Assembly: GCF_026343185.1 (NCBI RefSeq)
Contig: NZ_JAPEMA010000001.1
Location: 682,001 to 746,000 of the forward strand
From: Streptomyces sp. NBC_00091
GTDB taxonomy: Bacteria; Actinomycetota; Actinomycetes; Streptomycetales; Streptomycetaceae
Length of the DNA: 64,000 nt
Reading direction: 5' to 3'
Under the pieces are notes generated by a model that saw only the letters and a program-made list of their open reading frames with translations, ran no database searches and was not told the origin of the DNA. Each line of letters starts with the position of its first letter. Positions within the stretch are counted from its first letter, which is position 1. Positions 63,252-64,000 of the stretch are shown one piece after another. The position numbers and the translations under genes are program-made.

Positions 63252-63419
63252 GGCCGCCGTCCGGTCTCGGCCCGGACACGTATGTCTTGGGCATGTCACG
63301 AAACTGTCGCCAGCCGCTCCACAGGGGCCTCAGAGCTGGCACAGCTGCTTATCCGTGCCTTATCAAAGGTGATCACAGGTACCGCGATCGGCGGTGCCCA
63401 GTCATGGGGGACAAGAACA

Positions 63420-64000
63420 GTGAGCACCAACAGCATGCGCAAGACCACCCTTGTCGCAGCCGGCCTCGCCGTCGCCGGAAGCCTCGTCCTGACCGGCTGC
63501 AAGGACGGCAACGAGGAGATCCCCGCGGCGCCGGCCGCTCCCTCCGCCGCCCCGTCCTCGGACGCCTCGGCCCAGCCGATCGCCCCGGTCGCGCCGAGCT
63601 CCTCGGCCGGCTACGACGGCTCCGCGGGCTCCTCCCCGGCCCCGGGCGGCGCCGGCGGCGCGGGCGGCGCGGTGGCGAAGTCCGGCCAGGCCTTCAAGCT
63701 CGGCGAGACGGCGACCGTCCCGTTCAGCTACGGCAGCAACAAGGGCGGCCAGATCGCCCTCACCGTCGCCTCGATCGAGCAGGGCAACCCGGCCGACCTG
63801 GAGCCGCTGAAGCTCGGCGACAAGGCCAAGGGGACGATCCCCTACTACATCCGCTACACGGTCAAGAACACCGGTACGACGGACCTGTCGTACTCCTCGG
63901 TGGGCCACATCAAGGGCCTGCTCGGCGACGGCACCGAGGCCACGAAGGTGTCGATCATCGGCAAGTTCGAGAAGTGCAAGGACGACTCGCTGCCGAAGGG
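63420..64000 (+). CDS. Putative lipoprotein, 3' end beyond the window
   Basis: Starts with the GTG at 63420, with a GGGGGA site 8 nt upstream, and stays open to the window edge (193 codons). A signal peptide ends in the lipobox LTGC. Then follow a Pro/Ser/Ala linker (about 25-85) and a beta-rich domain (TVPFSYGSNKGGQIALTVASIEQ, YYIRYTVKNTGTTDLSYSS). This could be a DUF4352-like or telomeric-repeat-binding-factor 2-like immunoglobulin fold. Identity is not certain. Confidence 0.8.
   Translation, partial: MSTNSMRKTTLVAAGLAVAGSLVLTGCKDGNEEIPAAPAAPSAAPSSDASAQPIAPVAPSSSAGYDGSAGSSPAPGGAGGAGGAVAKSGQAFKLGETATVPFSYGSNKGGQIALTVASIEQGNPADLEPLKLGDKAKGTIPYYIRYTVKNTGTTDLSYSSVGHIKGLLGDGTEATKVSIIGKFEKCKDDSLPK

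Noticed and set aside
58350..63299. A 1649-residue minus-strand frame opposite the Lhr helicase
   Set aside because: It is the antisense shadow of lhr with no family features; GC-rich third positions keep it open.
1..64000. tRNA, rRNA and CRISPR arrays
   Set aside because: No cloverleaf-like sequence with GTTCGA-type T-arm and no regularly spaced direct repeats with unique spacers were seen.

Overview
The window is high-GC actinobacterial chromosome, almost certainly Streptomyces. Evidence: strong GC bias at third codon positions, many GTG starts, GGAGG-type ribosome sites, and a gene order (nrdRJ, lexA, dinG-like helicase, hflX, rshA, dapF, miaA, miaB, gluABCD, recX-recA) that matches the core region of S. 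coelicolor as I recall it. No tRNA, rRNA, CRISPR array or intact transposase was seen.

Left part (1-24991): the 5' part of nrdJ and its repressor gene nrdR, with tandem NrdR boxes; lexA with its own SOS box; a DinG-type helicase; then a minus-strand NIS-siderophore-like cluster (class III aminotransferase, two IucA/IucC synthetases, an AlcB-type acyltransferase). Next come a lipoprotein serine protease, hflX, an M1 peptidase, the (p)ppGpp enzyme rshA, dapF, a membrane protein, miaA, two tiny genes (one MT0933-antitoxin-like), a LigB/MEMO-like protein, a 193-bp MITE-like element and miaB.

Middle (25204-44066): an orphan TAXI-TRAP binding protein; a carbohydrate locus (ROK kinase, LacI regulator, GH5_18-like beta-mannosidase, secreted GH85 endo-beta-N-acetylglucosaminidase) that reads as an N-glycan-core catabolic unit; a two-component system; the gluABCD glutamate ABC importer with a large intercistronic hairpin; an FAD monooxygenase; and a cysteine dioxygenase-rhodanese operon preceded by a 28-codon Cys-rich leader peptide. 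A 251-bp nested inverted-repeat element and an orphan FtsX-type permease follow.

Right part (44214-64000): recX and recA (with SOS box and a DnaA box upstream), two small secreted or cytosolic unknowns, a secreted trypsin-like protease, an HPP membrane protein, a Clp_N/HTH protein with a promoter that predicts leaderless mRNA, an AI-2E family permease, DUF3046, a toroid-fold protein, azlC and azlD separated by an unusual 304-bp spacer, a membrane patatin, an AraC regulator, an Lhr-type helicase and the start of a lipoprotein gene.

Themes: DNA-damage genes at both ends (lexA, dinG, recA, recX, lhr), several convergent gene pairs whose 3' ends overlap, and many structured intergenic repeats. 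The least-described pieces are the NIS cluster with its roughly 320-residue Pro/Ala extension and two 14-bp-period arrays, the Cys leader peptide, and the N-glycan locus with its 38-bp perfect inverted repeat.
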